A stretch of 64,000 bases of DNA from Cherax quadricarinatus (GCF_038502225.1 NC_091369.1:19745985-19809984); one strand, 5' to 3'; counted from the stretch's first letter, positions 34,226 to 44,804 are shown. A program made the numbers and translations. The notes: generated by a model from the letters alone, not told the origin.

Positions 34226-34317
34226 TGTAGACAGCCTGTACTGTCTGCACAGACAGCCCATGCTGTCTGCCAGCTTAGTTCATATTTCGCGCCACTCAAG
34301 TGCTGCCATCTATAGAG
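34226..34317 (+). repeat. Left copy of 92-bp terminal direct repeat
   Basis: TGTAGACAGCCTGTACTGTC through gctgccatctatag, essentially identical to 36480-36571. It includes inverted CTGTCTGC/GCAGACAG-type motifs. Beyond 34317 the two copies diverge completely, so if this was a 5' LTR its right part has been replaced. Confidence 0.85.
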
Positions 34318-34622
34318 CTGTCAAACACACTGGTCACGGGTGACTTAGTGGTACAACTCAAGGGTCTGACCACAGACCTCACTGGACACACGGAAAACTT
34401 ACAAACACACCGCTGTACATATGGTACAACATGGCTTAACTAGCAAATGATGCTTTTCTGCGCATAAAACTGACTAAGACATACTAAAATGTGAGAACAC
34501 TGACTGAGAGGAATTAATTAACACACGACATATATCTTCTCTCAATCTTCTCGACAATACTGAAATAATTACTAGAACACTCGATGTTGACATCATGTGA
34601 TGTCAGGCGTGATGTCGCAAGG

Positions 34623-34874
34623 TGACGTCAGCAGCAGTGACGTCAGCAGACATCGTGAGGTGACGTCAGGCAGACATCGTGAGGTGACGTCAGCAGACAT
34701 CGTGAGGGGACGTCAGCAGACATCGTGAGGTGACGTCAGCAGACATCGTGAGGTGACGTCAGCAGACATCGTGAGGTGACGTCAGGCAGACATCGTGACG
34801 TCATGAAGTCGGGCAGCATCGTGGGTGACGTCAGCAGACATCTCGGGTGACGTCAGGCAGACATCGTGACGTCA
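34623..34874. promoter_or_regulatory. Array of 11 CRE-like TGACGTCA octamers
   Basis: Perfect TGACGTCA palindromes at 34623, 34638, 34661, 34685, 34731, 34753, 34777, 34796, 34826, 34848 and 34867; a twelfth site near 34708 is mutated to GGACGTCA. They sit in tandem units of about 22-24 bp (agcagacatcgtgagg between sites). TGACGTCA is the consensus CREB/ATF site. Whether these bind anything here is unknown, but the octamer is better kept than the spacers. Confidence 0.75.
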
Positions 34875-36479
34875 TGAAGTCGGGCAGCATCGTGGGTGGC
34901 GTCGATGTGATGCGGGCAGCAGACCACAGCATGAGGCCTGGGATATCTGGTAACTCACGTGGCTTTGTAGGTCTACGTGACATCGGCCACACCCACGTGA
35001 CGTCGTGATCCACGTAGCTTCGAGTGGCCTCGGGCACTCGGATACACAGCACTGGCAATGAATTCATACGAAAAACAGCAGAAAACACAGCAGAGGGAGT
35101 GGGCAGTGGTGAGTGGTGTATGGTAGGCTAGGAGCGTGGGTGAGTGTATGGCAGGGCGAGCATCTAGCCATTCCTCCTCCTCCACCCACAAACACGTGGA
35201 GAAGCTCACACTGGACGCAGAAATCACCACAAAACTCACCTCTGGCTTGCTGAAACGGCTGTGCTGAGCTGAACAACAACAGCAACATACAAGTGACGCT
35301 GAACACGTGACTTGAGAAACAGCATGGGACACTGTAGCGTGGGGTCACTGGGACGCCACTTACAATTCTCGGAGAATTTCGGCAAATTTCGGCTGGATCC
35401 TGCTAGTACCTGTGTCTGGATGCTCAAACGTGCAGACACAACATCAGGATAACTCGTTGAGAGACGGATGCTTCATGTGTAGGGTGATGAAGTGAAGATG
35501 ACTTCATAACTCTCCCTCCTCGCGGGGCAAACACAACTGCTGCAAGCACCGCTGTCACCATTTATAAAGGGGTTGTTTGACAGCTGATTACTCAGCCCTG
35601 AGTGTACGAGCCCTCTTGTACAGAAAGCTTTTATGCTCGCCGCTCGTGATGTTCTGTAGAATCGTACCTGCTACGATTCCCATCGAGATTTGTTTCACTT
35701 CACCTCCAGACCTTCAGAGTGCAGTTATATGTAGAGAAACAAGTCTGGGGACGCTTAGACTAACCTCTGCTATAACTCCACCTGTCGAGAGATGATACTC
35801 GTCAAGCCGCAGCCAGGCCTGTCGGCAGGCGCTGTGTCAGCCTCGTGTCACAAGCTTCAGTGAGCAGCCTGCACAAAGATGTCGTCACTTTGACTGCTAG
35901 CTCTCTCACTGCAGTCTGGTGTATGATGTTACGACTCCCAGATGTTTCGCCCAGTCGTCTCTGCCACGACTCGCTCCACAACTCGCTCCACGCTCGCCGG
36001 CAGTGATAGCCCAGCGACAGTACCAGTCGAGAAGTGTCCTCCTGAGTCGCTTGCCAGAAGTCCTGCCCAGTTGCCGAGTTTTGTCGACGCCTCACTCGAG
36101 GGTACCAGCATGTCGTGCCCCAGGTTGAGTGAAAACCTGCAGTGACTCCTACGATGTCTGCTTCACCGTTCCAGAGGAGACCGTACCCTGTTACGTCACA
36201 GCTCAGCCGCAGCGATGTTTCCCGTGTTGCAGTATCTGTCCAGACGCAGGAAGTCGTGCAGTGATGCCCATCGACGCTCACTGCCTATGACCACGATGTT
36301 TAGCACACCCCACATGTTTTTTTCTTCCCTCCCTGTAGGAAGTTTTTTTTTCCATGTCCATATGTATATATATGTTTTTATTTTGTGTTCTGTGCCCTGT
36401 TCCTTCGAGAGAGAGACCGAGTTTCTTTTACTACCAGTATTGTCGCGTCGGGACGACGCGCGGTAGGTGGCCGAGCGTA

Positions 36480-36777
36480 TGTAGACAGCCTGTACTGTCT
36501 GCACAGACAGCCCATGCTGTCTGCCAGCTTAGTTCATATTTCGCGCCACTCAAGTGCTGCCATCTATAGGCCTTGCCACTTCAGTATGCCCAGACTTGCC
36601 TTGCTCTCACTCTCACAGCGGCCTGGCATCAAGACACAAGTACTCCCAGCTCTCTCTCGTGGCATGGCCCTGCCCGGGCCATGGGCACAAACACACAAGC
36701 CTGTGTAACCCACCACTACGACTTATCAATAAAGTAAGAAGCCTCCGAAGAAGAATATCAATTAACACCGCTCTACA
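36480..36777 (+). repeat. Candidate 298-bp LTR
   Basis: Starts TGTAGACAGCC and ends GCTCTACA; TGTAGA and TCTACA are inverted complements. It contains a polyadenylation-type signal (tcaataaagt near 36728). The preceding sequence ggtaggtggccgagcg is purine-rich and may be the polypurine tract. Confidence 0.5.
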
Positions 36778-36794
36778 GTCTTACCAAATAAGCC

Positions 36795-36795
<1 letters not shown>

Positions 36796-36836
<41 letters not shown>
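36796..36836. repeat. (TA)n microsatellite, right side
   Basis: A ~40-bp TA tract. Together with the tract at 34052-34222 it flanks the inserted element, suggesting insertion into a TA-rich site in the LTR. Confidence 0.9.
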
Positions 36837-36837
<1 letters not shown>

Positions 36838-36839
<2 letters not shown>

Positions 36840-37055
36840 CATTGAATTCAGATATCTTTTATGTTTTTCATTTTTCATTTTCTTTAAGGTAGGATTAATA
36901 TTTCATATTTAAGTGTTTTATATTTTACATTTTCTAAATAATAAAGTGTTTGTGTTTGTCAGTTTTTGTTCTTTTTCTATTCATTAATTTTCCTGAGGAG
37001 AAGCCAGCCTTGGTAATACTGTCTGAAGTGTTACAGGGCTGAGTACGCCTTCACA
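36838..37055 (+). repeat. Gypsy copy 3, 5' LTR part 3
   Basis: Continues the LTR from tagcattgaattcagatatc to gccttcaca at 37055. A primer site with changes (tagcgacctagccagaat, 37058-37075) follows, then the usual leader. Confidence 0.88.
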
Positions 37056-37623
37056 AGTAGCGACCTAGCCAGAATCAACTCAACTGAATCAAGATTCAAC
37101 TCCATCTCGAATCTAGCATTGGAACTTCAACGTCGCATACCACAGACGGTTACCACCAGCCTTGAGTAATCATTCTCTATGGTAGGACTACAGTACAGGT
37201 ATTTAAAAGATTTGGTGATTGTTATAGTCTCAATTTATTGTAAGTCAAGTCAGGCAGGATATAATATTTAATTCTGCCACCTTTTTGTTTGAGCTTGAAA
37301 CACTTTGGTGGATTAGACTCTAGGGACCCGAGATTTTCCAGTGACAATTTGTTTCATTGAGCTCTTTATTTTATCAAGGGAACTGTCGTAGGACACTCTT
37401 GATTTGTTGGTGAGAAGATTGGATGGTCAAGTAACCCCATTCTACTTACTGTTTGCTCGGAGCTGGGTTAGAACCCTTCATTTTCATTAATATATATTGT
37501 TTAATTGAAGCAGGGATCGAGCCCTCTGGTTTATTTACAGTTTGAGCGGAGCAGGAATTGAACCCTCCATTTTCTTTAATGCCCGTTTCATTTCCCATGA
37601 TAGTTTAAGTTATTCTTGCAAGT

Positions 37624-38668
37624 ATGTGGGAATACCAGTTTTGGATGAATGCTGGAAGTAAGTTAGGAATAACAGGGAAAAATTTAGAATCTTTCATTAG
37701 TGCTAAGATCCAGGAAAGACTTTAAAGAGAGAGAAATGAGAGAGAAGAAAGACAGAAAGGGAAAGACAAGAAGAAAAAAAGAGAGAGAGAATCGAAAGAG
37801 AAGACAAAAAGGAGAGAGAGGGAATTGAGAGAGAAATCCAAGAAAGACAGAAAGAGAAAGAGAAGACAAAAAGGAGCATGATAGACTTGATCATGAGGAG
37901 ATAGCTAGAGTATGTGAAGGACAAGTTAAATTAAGAGAACTTGAGGAAAGAGCAAAGGATAGAGAAGTTGAGGAAAAAGCTAGAGAACATGAGGAAAAAG
38001 CTAGAGAACGTGAGGAAAAAGCTATAGAATTTGAGGAAAAAGCTAGAGAACTCGAGTTAACAGAGAGAGAAAAGGTTCACGAGCTCGAAAAAGCTCGCCT
38101 TGAATTAGAGAATAAAAAGTTAACTCTTACACAACAACAATTAGAGGAAGGAGTAATTGAACATCATGCAGCTAGTGCACATATTCCAACACCTAATTTA
38201 CCTCCCTTCATAGAGGGTGAAGACATTACTTCATACATTATCAGGTTTGAAAATACCGCTACCCTCTGTGAATGGTCTGCTGACACCTGAGCTACCAGGT
38301 TAGGAATGTTATTTTTTGGTACAGCTTTGAATATCTATGGAACTTTGTCGCAGGATATATGTAATTATAACCTACTGAAGAAGGCAATCCTTAAAGCATA
38401 TCAAAAAACCACAAATTCTTACAGGAAAGATTTCAGGTATGCCACCTTACAGCCTGGCCAGAACTTTCAGCATTTACAAGTAACACTCTTTCGTTTGTTC
38501 AACTTTTGGATAGAGAGTTCAGGAATTGATCACAGTTATGAATCTCTTAGAGACTTCATGGTTGCTGACCAGTTCCTGACCGCTCTTCCTCACCAGATGC
38601 GAACATTCATCAGAGAACGTAACCTGATTAAAGCTGAGGAAGTTGCTGAGGCTGCTGACCTGTGCTGA
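37624..38668 (+). pseudogene. gag, Gypsy copy 3
   Basis: Begins at ATG 37624 (reading MWEYQFWMNAGSKLG). Multiple frameshifts break the Arg/Glu-rich coiled coil, which here has extra tandem EEKAREHEEKARE-type units (about 37960-38060). A TGA near 38288 precedes the clean capsid C-terminal ORF 38306-38668. That ORF contains LLKKAILKAYQKT, YRKDFRYATLQPGQNFQ and ESLRDFMVADQFLTALP followed by RTFIRERN and AEEVAEAAD. This is the clearest example in the window of the SCAN-like segment. The LTR nest shows this is the oldest of the three copies. Confidence 0.85.
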
Positions 38669-39591
38669 GGCTCACAATTCCTATAAAGACCTAAAGGGAT
38701 CGAACCCTAAGGGCAAGGGTTCATCAGACCTTAAGAAATCAAAACCTCTAGTGGAAAGCAAAATGACTTCTTTTATTCCTGTTTGTCATTTGTGTGGTGT
38801 TAAGGGACATAAACGTCCAGATTGTCCTTCTAAAAAGGTCCAAAAAGTTGGAAGATGTTTTAAAGACTGTAATGACCAAGCACCCTTCTGTACAGGAACA
38901 GTTAATGGACTTAATGTATCTGCCATTTTACGAGACACTGGATGCACATGTTTTTCTCATTTCTGATAAGCTGTTCCCTAATCTTAAAGAAACTCATTCC
39001 TCTGCTATACTTTCAGACTACTTGGGCCGAACGGACACTTTTCCTACCATCCATTGTTACATTAGGTCTAAATGGTTCACAGGTTGATCTGAAGCTGCAC
39101 TAGCCCCCATCACTTCTTGCTCCGTACTAATAGGTAATGTAAAAGGTGCCATTCTTCCTTCTGAGTTGACCTTTCATCACCAAAGGTGGACATAAGCTTC
39201 TCAGATCCTCTTCCTGTAGAGTCAGAGAAACCCCTCGAAAGTTCAGATGAGACAATGTCTCGCGAGATTCATGTGGGATTAAAAACCAGTGATGCTACTC
39301 TCGAAAGCGAGGTAGTAGGATCACCAGTTCACTTGTTAGATGAAAGTGAAGATATCACCTTCGATACCATAAATGTCTTGACTAGGGCTCAGACCAAAGC
39401 CCAGGCTTCTCATACTATCCATCCTTTAATTTTCCCTGACTTTAAGCCTTTAGATATATGGAAGGACTCCTTTGTCAATTTACAACGTAATTGCCCTTCT
39501 CTTCAGAATTGCCATAATGCCGCTAAACAAAATCAGGTTATCCAAAGGTAAAACTTTTCATATAAATTTGAATATATGAAAGGTATCTTGT
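38669..39591 (+). pseudogene. CCHC knuckle, protease and integrase N-terminus, Gypsy copy 3 (truncated)
   Basis: The knuckle CHLCGVKGHKRPDC lies near 38785, then LRDTGCTC with an intact DTG at about 38930. Frameshifts follow at ~38950 and a stop at ~39087. The acidic linker DESEDITFDTINVLTRAQ is present at 39340-39400. Sequence homologous to the integrase entry (QNCHNAAKQNQVIQR) ends at 39591 in aaaggtatcttg, where RTE-like LINE sequence begins abruptly. The rest of copy 3, including its 3' LTR, is absent from the window. Confidence 0.85.
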
Positions 39592-40501
39592 GGTAGGAGA
39601 CCTGAATGCTAAAGTAGGAGAAACTTTTAGAGAGGGTGTGGTAGGTAAGTTTGGGGTGCCAGGTGTAAATGATAATGGGAGCCCTTTGATTGAACTTTGT
39701 ATAGAAAGGGGTTTAGTTATAGGTAATACATATTTTAAGAAAAAGAGGATAAATAAGTATACAAGATATGATGTAGGGCGAAATGACAGTAGTTTGTTGG
39801 ATTATGTATTGGTAGATAAAAGACTGTTGAGTAGACTTCAGGATGTACATGTCTATAGAGGGGCCACAGATATATCAGATCACTTTCTAGTTGTAGCTAC
39901 ACTGAGAGTAAAAGGTAGATGGGATACAAGGAGAACAGAAGCATCAGGGAAGAGAGAGGTGAAGGTTTATAAACTAAAAGTGGAGGCAGTTAGGGAAAGA
40001 TATAAACAGCTATTGGAGGATAGATGGGCTAATGAGAGCATAGGCAATGGGGTTGAGGTATGGGGTAGGTTTAAAAATGTAGTGTTAGAGTGTTCAGCAG
40101 AAGTTTGTGGTTACACGAAAGTGGGTGCAGGAGGGAAGAGGAGCGATTGGTGGAATGATGATGTAAAGAGAGTAGAAAGGAAGAAAAAGTTTGCATATGA
40201 GAAGTTTTTACAAAGTAGAAGTGATGCAAGGAGGGAAGAGTATATGGAGAAAAAGAGAGAGGTTAAGAGAGTGGTGAAGCAATGTAAAAAGAGAGCAAAT
40301 GAGAGAGTGGATGAGATGTTATCAACAAATTTTGTTGAAAATAAGAAAAAGTTTTGGAGTGAGATTAACAAGTTAAGGAAGCCTAGAGAACAAATGGATT
40401 TGTCAGTTAAAAATAGGAGAGGAGAGTTATTAAATGGAGAGTTAGAGGTATTGGGAAGATGGAGGGAATATTTTGAGGAATTGTTAAATATTGATGAATA
40501 G
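39592..40501 (+). pseudogene. RTE-like LINE endonuclease fragment
   Basis: A 303-codon frame beginning within the endonuclease: VGDLNAKVGET (the GDxN block), then LLDYVLVDKRLLSRLQDVHVYRG and ATDISDHFLVVATL, with the catalytic SDH. The endonuclease is followed by a basic linker (WWNDDVKRVERKKKFAYEKF, then AREVKRVVKQCKKRA-like repeats). It stops at LLNIDE, before any RT motif. Family style (YRGAD.SDHHLV, WWN.EV) is that of RTE/BovB-type LINEs. Both ends are cut: the first ~100 endonuclease residues and all of RT are missing. Confidence 0.8.
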
Positions 40502-41234
40502 CAACCGCCTAGAGATGAGTGTGACGTATGTCCAAGCGGCCACCGTAGTGATGGGTTGGCTCACCATTGTTGAGGAGGGCGATCTCAGGGACCTCCTCTA
40601 GCACAGCTGCAAGGTGCCTCCCAGCAGCGTTGGTAGGAGAGACAGAACAAAGTATTTGGTAGTGGGCATTGACATCCCCAGTCACAACAAGACCCTCCCG
40701 GGGGGCGAGTGCTGCCACCTCTGAAATGTCAAGGGCATACCTAGAGCTTCTGTAAATGTTGTAAACCATGAGAGGTCCATCCGGCAGGTGTAAGGTGACA
40801 GCCTGAATCTCCACACCCTCCCCACAGTTTATGGGGTCATTGGAGAATGAATGAGGGATAGTGGTCCTGACGTAGATCGCCGTGCCCCTGCCAGTCCCTT
40901 CCAGGCGCTGAAGGTAGGCCGAGAATCCCGGAATACGTTACTGCATTTGATGTGATGAATTGATAAGTGTCTCCTGGAACAGGAAGACATCAACCTCATC
41001 CTGAACTGCAGCTTCAATCACTAAGTGAATTTTCTGCTGCTGCCCGCAAATGTTCCACTGGAGGATCTTCAAGGGCCGCAGAGGTGGCCCACTGATTCCA
41101 TCTCTGCCTTGGACTCGTCGTCCATTGTTGGCGACTCCCGGGTCTCCTCCATCACCGACTGGAAGGACTCCTGGATGACGGCTTGAAGTTCCATTGAGTC
41201 TTTCCTGTCCAGTAGGACGACGCCCAGCATCCAC
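40502..41234 (-). pseudogene. Jockey-like LINE ORF2 endonuclease (partial)
   Basis: Minus-strand frames read LKILQWNICGQQQKIHLVIE, VDVFLFQETLINSSHQM, then LHLPDGPLMVYNIYRSSRYA, VVTGDVNAHYQILCS, and LNNGEPTHHYGGRLDI. These are the ordered blocks of a Jockey/I-type apurinic endonuclease (N in WNI, E in QET, D and N in GDVNAH). Frameshifts near 41017 and 40820 break it. It is truncated at 40502, where the RTE-like fragment begins, so the RT is gone. Confidence 0.85.
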
Positions 41235-41239
41235 GACAG

Positions 41240-42951
41240 GAGCTACCTGCAGGCGCCCCTGTCCTCCTCCAACGGCAGTAGGCGACTGAGGAGTGCTGAG
41301 ATGACAACGATGGTTTTCTTCAGTCGATCGGAAAATGATTCACCATTACCTCTGCAGACATTGAGCTGGATGACCCGTCAAGTCGGGGCAGGGTCACTGA
41401 GTATGTCTGGGTGGCTGTCGACACTGCAGCAGCATAAACTGGGTGCACCCTGGGCCCAGCCTGAGTGGACATGGGCTTCCGGGTCCCCCGGTGGGGAACC
41501 TCTGCCTGACTCTGGCCGCTCACAGAAGGGGCCTGCCCTTGTGAAGAGGCCTGCTGGTGGTATGGCAAGGAATGTTGGTGCCCAGCTGGGACCTGCTCGG
41601 CAGTGTGCCTGGCCTGTGGCTGTTTTTCCCAATGATTCTGTCTTCTTAGGGCCACAATGCCATCTGACCCCACAGTTGACCGTGTTGCTGCAAAGCAGTG
41701 CCTGCCCCCTGATGCTACCACTGGGAGACCAGTGTTGGGAACTCGCTGGTGTTGCCCTCCTGCAGTATCCGGGGAATTCTGGTTGTAGCCCATACCGACT
41801 GTTGCTGGGCGGTTCCAAGGCTGGGTGGCGTCGGGGCTGTCAGGTCGTTCCGATGATGAACCTGCTGCCAGTGCTGCACTATCGCAGGACAGCTCCAGTT
41901 CCAGGCATGGTGCCTCCTTGAGCAGTTGGCACGCTTGGGCTCAGGCCGAAGGGCTTCGCCAGTTGGCTGTTTGAGGATTGCAATGCAGTCCTTCGAGTCG
42001 TGTGCCTTGCTGTACACACCACACTTCTTCTCTCGCTGACAGGTGGCTGCAATATGATTGAACCCCTGACAGTTGAAGCATTGTACCAAGCCTGGCAGGT
42101 ATGGTCGGGTCTTGAATCTTCCGCAGACCCCAAGGTCCAGGTGCATGGGAAGTGGACCTTAGTGGTGGATCAGCACCTGGTGGGTGGGCACCTTGTTCAC
42201 CGTTGCAGTGAGTCACTCCGCTTTGACAATATTGGGCACTTCCAAAATGGGGTCGAGTGGGAGGGGCACTGGGTACACTTTCTCTGAAGCAACCAGTTCC
42301 ACCATGCTGGGATGCGTCACAACCAGCCCCTTCAATTCCTCGTAAGAATCCTTGTCCCGAGGAATGACCAAAACCTCGTTCCTGAGAGTGAACTCGCAGT
42401 GGAACTTGGGGCGGGGTAGACCTTCCAGATATCTTACAAACCCATAATCAGGAACCTTGAATTTGTTGAAGGCCCTGGTTGCTTCTGCCCGAGCTGAGCG
42501 GGAATTCCTCCATCCACGTTGAGTCAGCCAGTCCCCGTCCACTGTGGAGACCAGCACAACTGGTGTAGGGACCTGGGATGGCTCTATCCTTGCCAGTTGT
42601 GGCTTCCTTCCACAATCCCTATGGCCATCTTTGGGTAGCGGCTACCGACGGATCTAGTGGCAGATTGGCAGATACAATAGTCTCTACTGCTTCCTTGGCC
42701 TTCTTGGTGGGGGCTCTCACCTGCCCCACGTCTTCCTCCAACTCGTCCTCCCATTCCAATGAACGTTTAGGCCGCTCTCTTGGGTCTGTCATGGTGACTG
42801 TAGGTGTGGGGACAGAGCCAGCAGCAGAGCTGCTGCCTGTGACCTCACAGCTGCCCACACTGGGTGCAGAGCTGTAAGGCTCAGTGCCCCAGTCAGGGCC
42901 CGTAGCCACCCGCACGTGGCTCACTGCCCTGAAACACTGAACACAGTCCAA
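41240..42951 (-). pseudogene. Jockey-like LINE ORF1 (gag-like nucleic-acid-binding protein)
   Basis: Minus-strand reading from about 42787 (MTDPRERPKRSLEWEDELEED) down. A middle segment (FNKFKVPDYGFVRYLEGLPRP, RNEVLVIPRDKDSYEELKG) resembles the pre-knuckle region of Jockey-type ORF1. Three cysteine knuckles follow near 42060-41870: CFNCQGFNHIAATC, CGVYSKAHDSKDC and CSRRHHAWNWSC. A Gln/Pro-rich tail runs to about 41320 (TPPSLGTAQQQ). At least two frameshifts (near 42213 and 41715) are present. This protein would bind element RNA. Plus-strand ORFs over the region are shadows. Confidence 0.8.
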
Positions 42952-43080
42952 GGACCACTAGAAACGTCGCCAATCTGTGCGTAAACTAACACAGATATAT
43001 ATTCCAAGTGAACACAACACACTCTGTCCTACCATCTTTCCACACTGGTGCTCTGTATCCAATCTCGATGATGATCGCGT
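42952..43080 (-). other. Upstream region of Jockey-like LINE
   Basis: Short non-coding stretch upstream of ORF1, perhaps the element's 5' UTR. The 13-bp target duplication of the neighbouring SINE-like element starts at 43080. Confidence 0.35.
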
Positions 43081-43403
43081 GGATTTAATCTTATTATTAA
43101 ATTAGTATTATTAAAGATTAGCCGGTATTCTCCCGGCCCGGGCCTTTTCCAAGTGGTGGCCCGGCCTTGGCTCCCTCTTTAGGGAGTGTCTGAGACCTAA
43201 GTCTCCCATGGGAGGAGGCACAAGTACCTCTTCATCTTTGGGACCAACTGTCCCCAGGCCTAGCCACAAGCTAGGCCTCTCTGGTCTGCCATCCCCGCCC
43301 CAAGGGGGAAAATGGGAATGACAATCTTATGAGATAAAGGCTCTGGCTCAGGCACCTACCCTACCCTAGAAGGGTTAGGCATGGTATCAATGGATTTAAT
43401 CTT
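43080..43403 (-). mobile_element. SINE-like element with 13-bp target-site duplication
   Basis: The body (43093-43390, ~298 bp) is flanked by exact TGGATTTAATCTT repeats at 43080-43092 and 43391-43403. On the minus strand it begins ccattgataccatgcc and ends in an A/T-rich AAT-repeat tail. The body is GC-rich with internal hairpins (ggcctagc-ttgtg-gctaggcc; ggcccgggcc). A shorter copy is at 10947-11117. There is no ORF. Long TSD plus a simple-repeat tail point to LINE-assisted retrotransposition. Confidence 0.85.
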
Positions 43404-43723
43404 TTTTTTAATGTTAAATCTGTTATATATTAATATTTGCGAGTGTATATGGGTACCTCTTTTGTGTCAGTTAAAAAGTGTTGTTATAATTTGTCAATGA
43501 ATGTTCTGTAGGATTGAGGATCATATTTTTTCTCATTTTATATCTTTTTATTTTATGTTAAGCTGTAAAGTTTTCTAAATAAAATATAAAAAAAAACTAT
43601 ACAAATATTATTATTTTCTATAGTACTACAAGAGGTAACATAGAGAACCATTCTCTTATAGGGAAGGTCTGATGTAATTATTTCATCAAGATCAGCCACC
43701 ACCTCCGGGTATAATATACAAAA
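43404..43723. other. AT-rich stretch, no gene seen
   Basis: No ORF or known repeat. Contains an aataaaatat signal near 43577. A 17-bp sequence, acaaatattattatttt (43601-43617), recurs at 59283-59299 on the far side of the BEL complex. Confidence 0.4.
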
Positions 43724-44070
43724 TGTGGAAAATACTGTATATATTTTCCAGAAATTCAGTATTTATATGTAAATAGATGGCCATACTGTATTTAATAATA
43801 TTTATGTCATAGAAAATGGAAAGCCTGCGTCTGGGCAGACAGAAAGACTCGCCATCTTGGTTTTGAATTTGTATTAGAACGTTGGTGCAATGGGTAGAAA
43901 TTTTCGTGCTCTAGACGTTAAAATTGTGTTGATGCATCTCAAATAGGAGGCAAAATTGGTGGATGTGCATTCCTGCATAACTTGAGATATCAGGCGACTT
44001 GACAAGACCTCTCCAGAAATCTCAGATAAGCTCTCTAGAACTGTGTATAATTCTGGCCAGCATTATTTTC
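43724..44070 (+). repeat. BEL/Pao LTR fragment, plus orientation
   Basis: Starts TGTGGAAAATACTG like the LTRs at 51469 and 58423 and follows them for ~345 bp to ttctggccag. It then switches abruptly into caatgggcaaattaaa, which is leader sequence of a minus-oriented element. It is a truncated, inverted LTR head-to-head with the next LTR. Confidence 0.8.
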
Positions 44071-44088
44071 ATCAATGGGCAAATTAAA

Positions 44089-44804
44089 TGTGGAAAATTG
44101 CATTTATATGAATGTAACTCATTATATGCATAACAGAAAATGAAAACAAAGATAATTATTATTTATAAGAGTTACATAGACAAGTAGGAATTTGGGACAC
44201 CTAGGTCGCAAAAATATCCCCCTTCGATACCTACCACTGTCATATCCACAAGTTGCTCTGGACCTATTAATTAAATGAAATATCAATACACCAAGAATAC
44301 TGGTAAATATATAAATTTGTGGACTGTATATTAAAAATTAAAGAATAATTATAGATATACACAATTACCTAACAAAAAGAGAATATCTTAATATCACTCA
44401 CCAATTTGACTGGAGATTAAGTTGTATCATACTCAGAAAAACCTCACTAACTAAATTTATGAAAACACTGGCCAGAATTATGCACAAATCTAGAGAGCTT
44501 ATCTGAGGTTCCTGGAGAGGTCTTGTCCAGTCGTCTGATGTCTCAGGTTATGCAGGAATGCACATCCACCAATTTCGCCTCCTATTCGAGAGGTGTCAAC
44601 ACAATTTTAACCTCCAGAGCACGAAAATTTCTACCTATTACATAAACGTTCTAATACAAATTCAAAACCAAGATGGCGAGTCTTCCTGTCTGTCCAGATG
44701 CAGGCTTTCCGTTTTCTATGATATAAATATTATTAAATACAGTATGGCCATCTATTTACATATAAATACTGAATTTCTGGAAAATATATACAGTATTTTC
44801 CACA
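44089..44804 (-). repeat. 3' LTR of minus-strand BEL/Pao element
   Basis: 716 bp, TGTGGAAAATTGC on the plus strand to ttttccaca, in the minus orientation. It follows the end of pol (44860 and up). The 15 bases to its left (gggcaaattaaa) are the primer-site leader normally found after a 5' LTR, so a second internal region once followed it, as in tandem elements sharing an LTR. Confidence 0.88.

Larger units (their letters stand above)
34226..36777 (+). mobile_element. Candidate non-coding LTR-type element inside copy 3 LTR
   Basis: A 2.55-kb insertion splitting the copy 3 LTR. It starts with a ~92-bp sequence (TGTAGACAGCCTGTACTGTC...) that recurs as a direct repeat at 36480-36571. The second occurrence extends to 36777 and ends CTCTACA, so a 298-bp LTR with TGTAGA...TCTACA ends is plausible. 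The interior contains an array of TGACGTCA sites, a GC-rich tract and a C/T-rich tract. No gag or pol motif is visible in any frame. The overlapping ORFs seen on both strands show no domain. Confidence 0.55.

Noticed and set aside
34831..36708. Many overlapping ORFs of 60-160 codons on both strands.
   Set aside because: They overlap in several frames at once and show no family motif; the region is GC-richer than its surroundings, which lengthens chance ORFs.
39592..40501. Clean 303-codon ORF considered as a host gene.
   Set aside because: It carries LINE endonuclease blocks (GDLNAKVG, SDHFLV) and begins and ends at abrupt junctions with other repeats.
41301..41921. Plus-strand 206-codon ORF.
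   Set aside because: It is antisense to the Jockey-like ORF1, whose cysteine knuckles lie on the minus strand.
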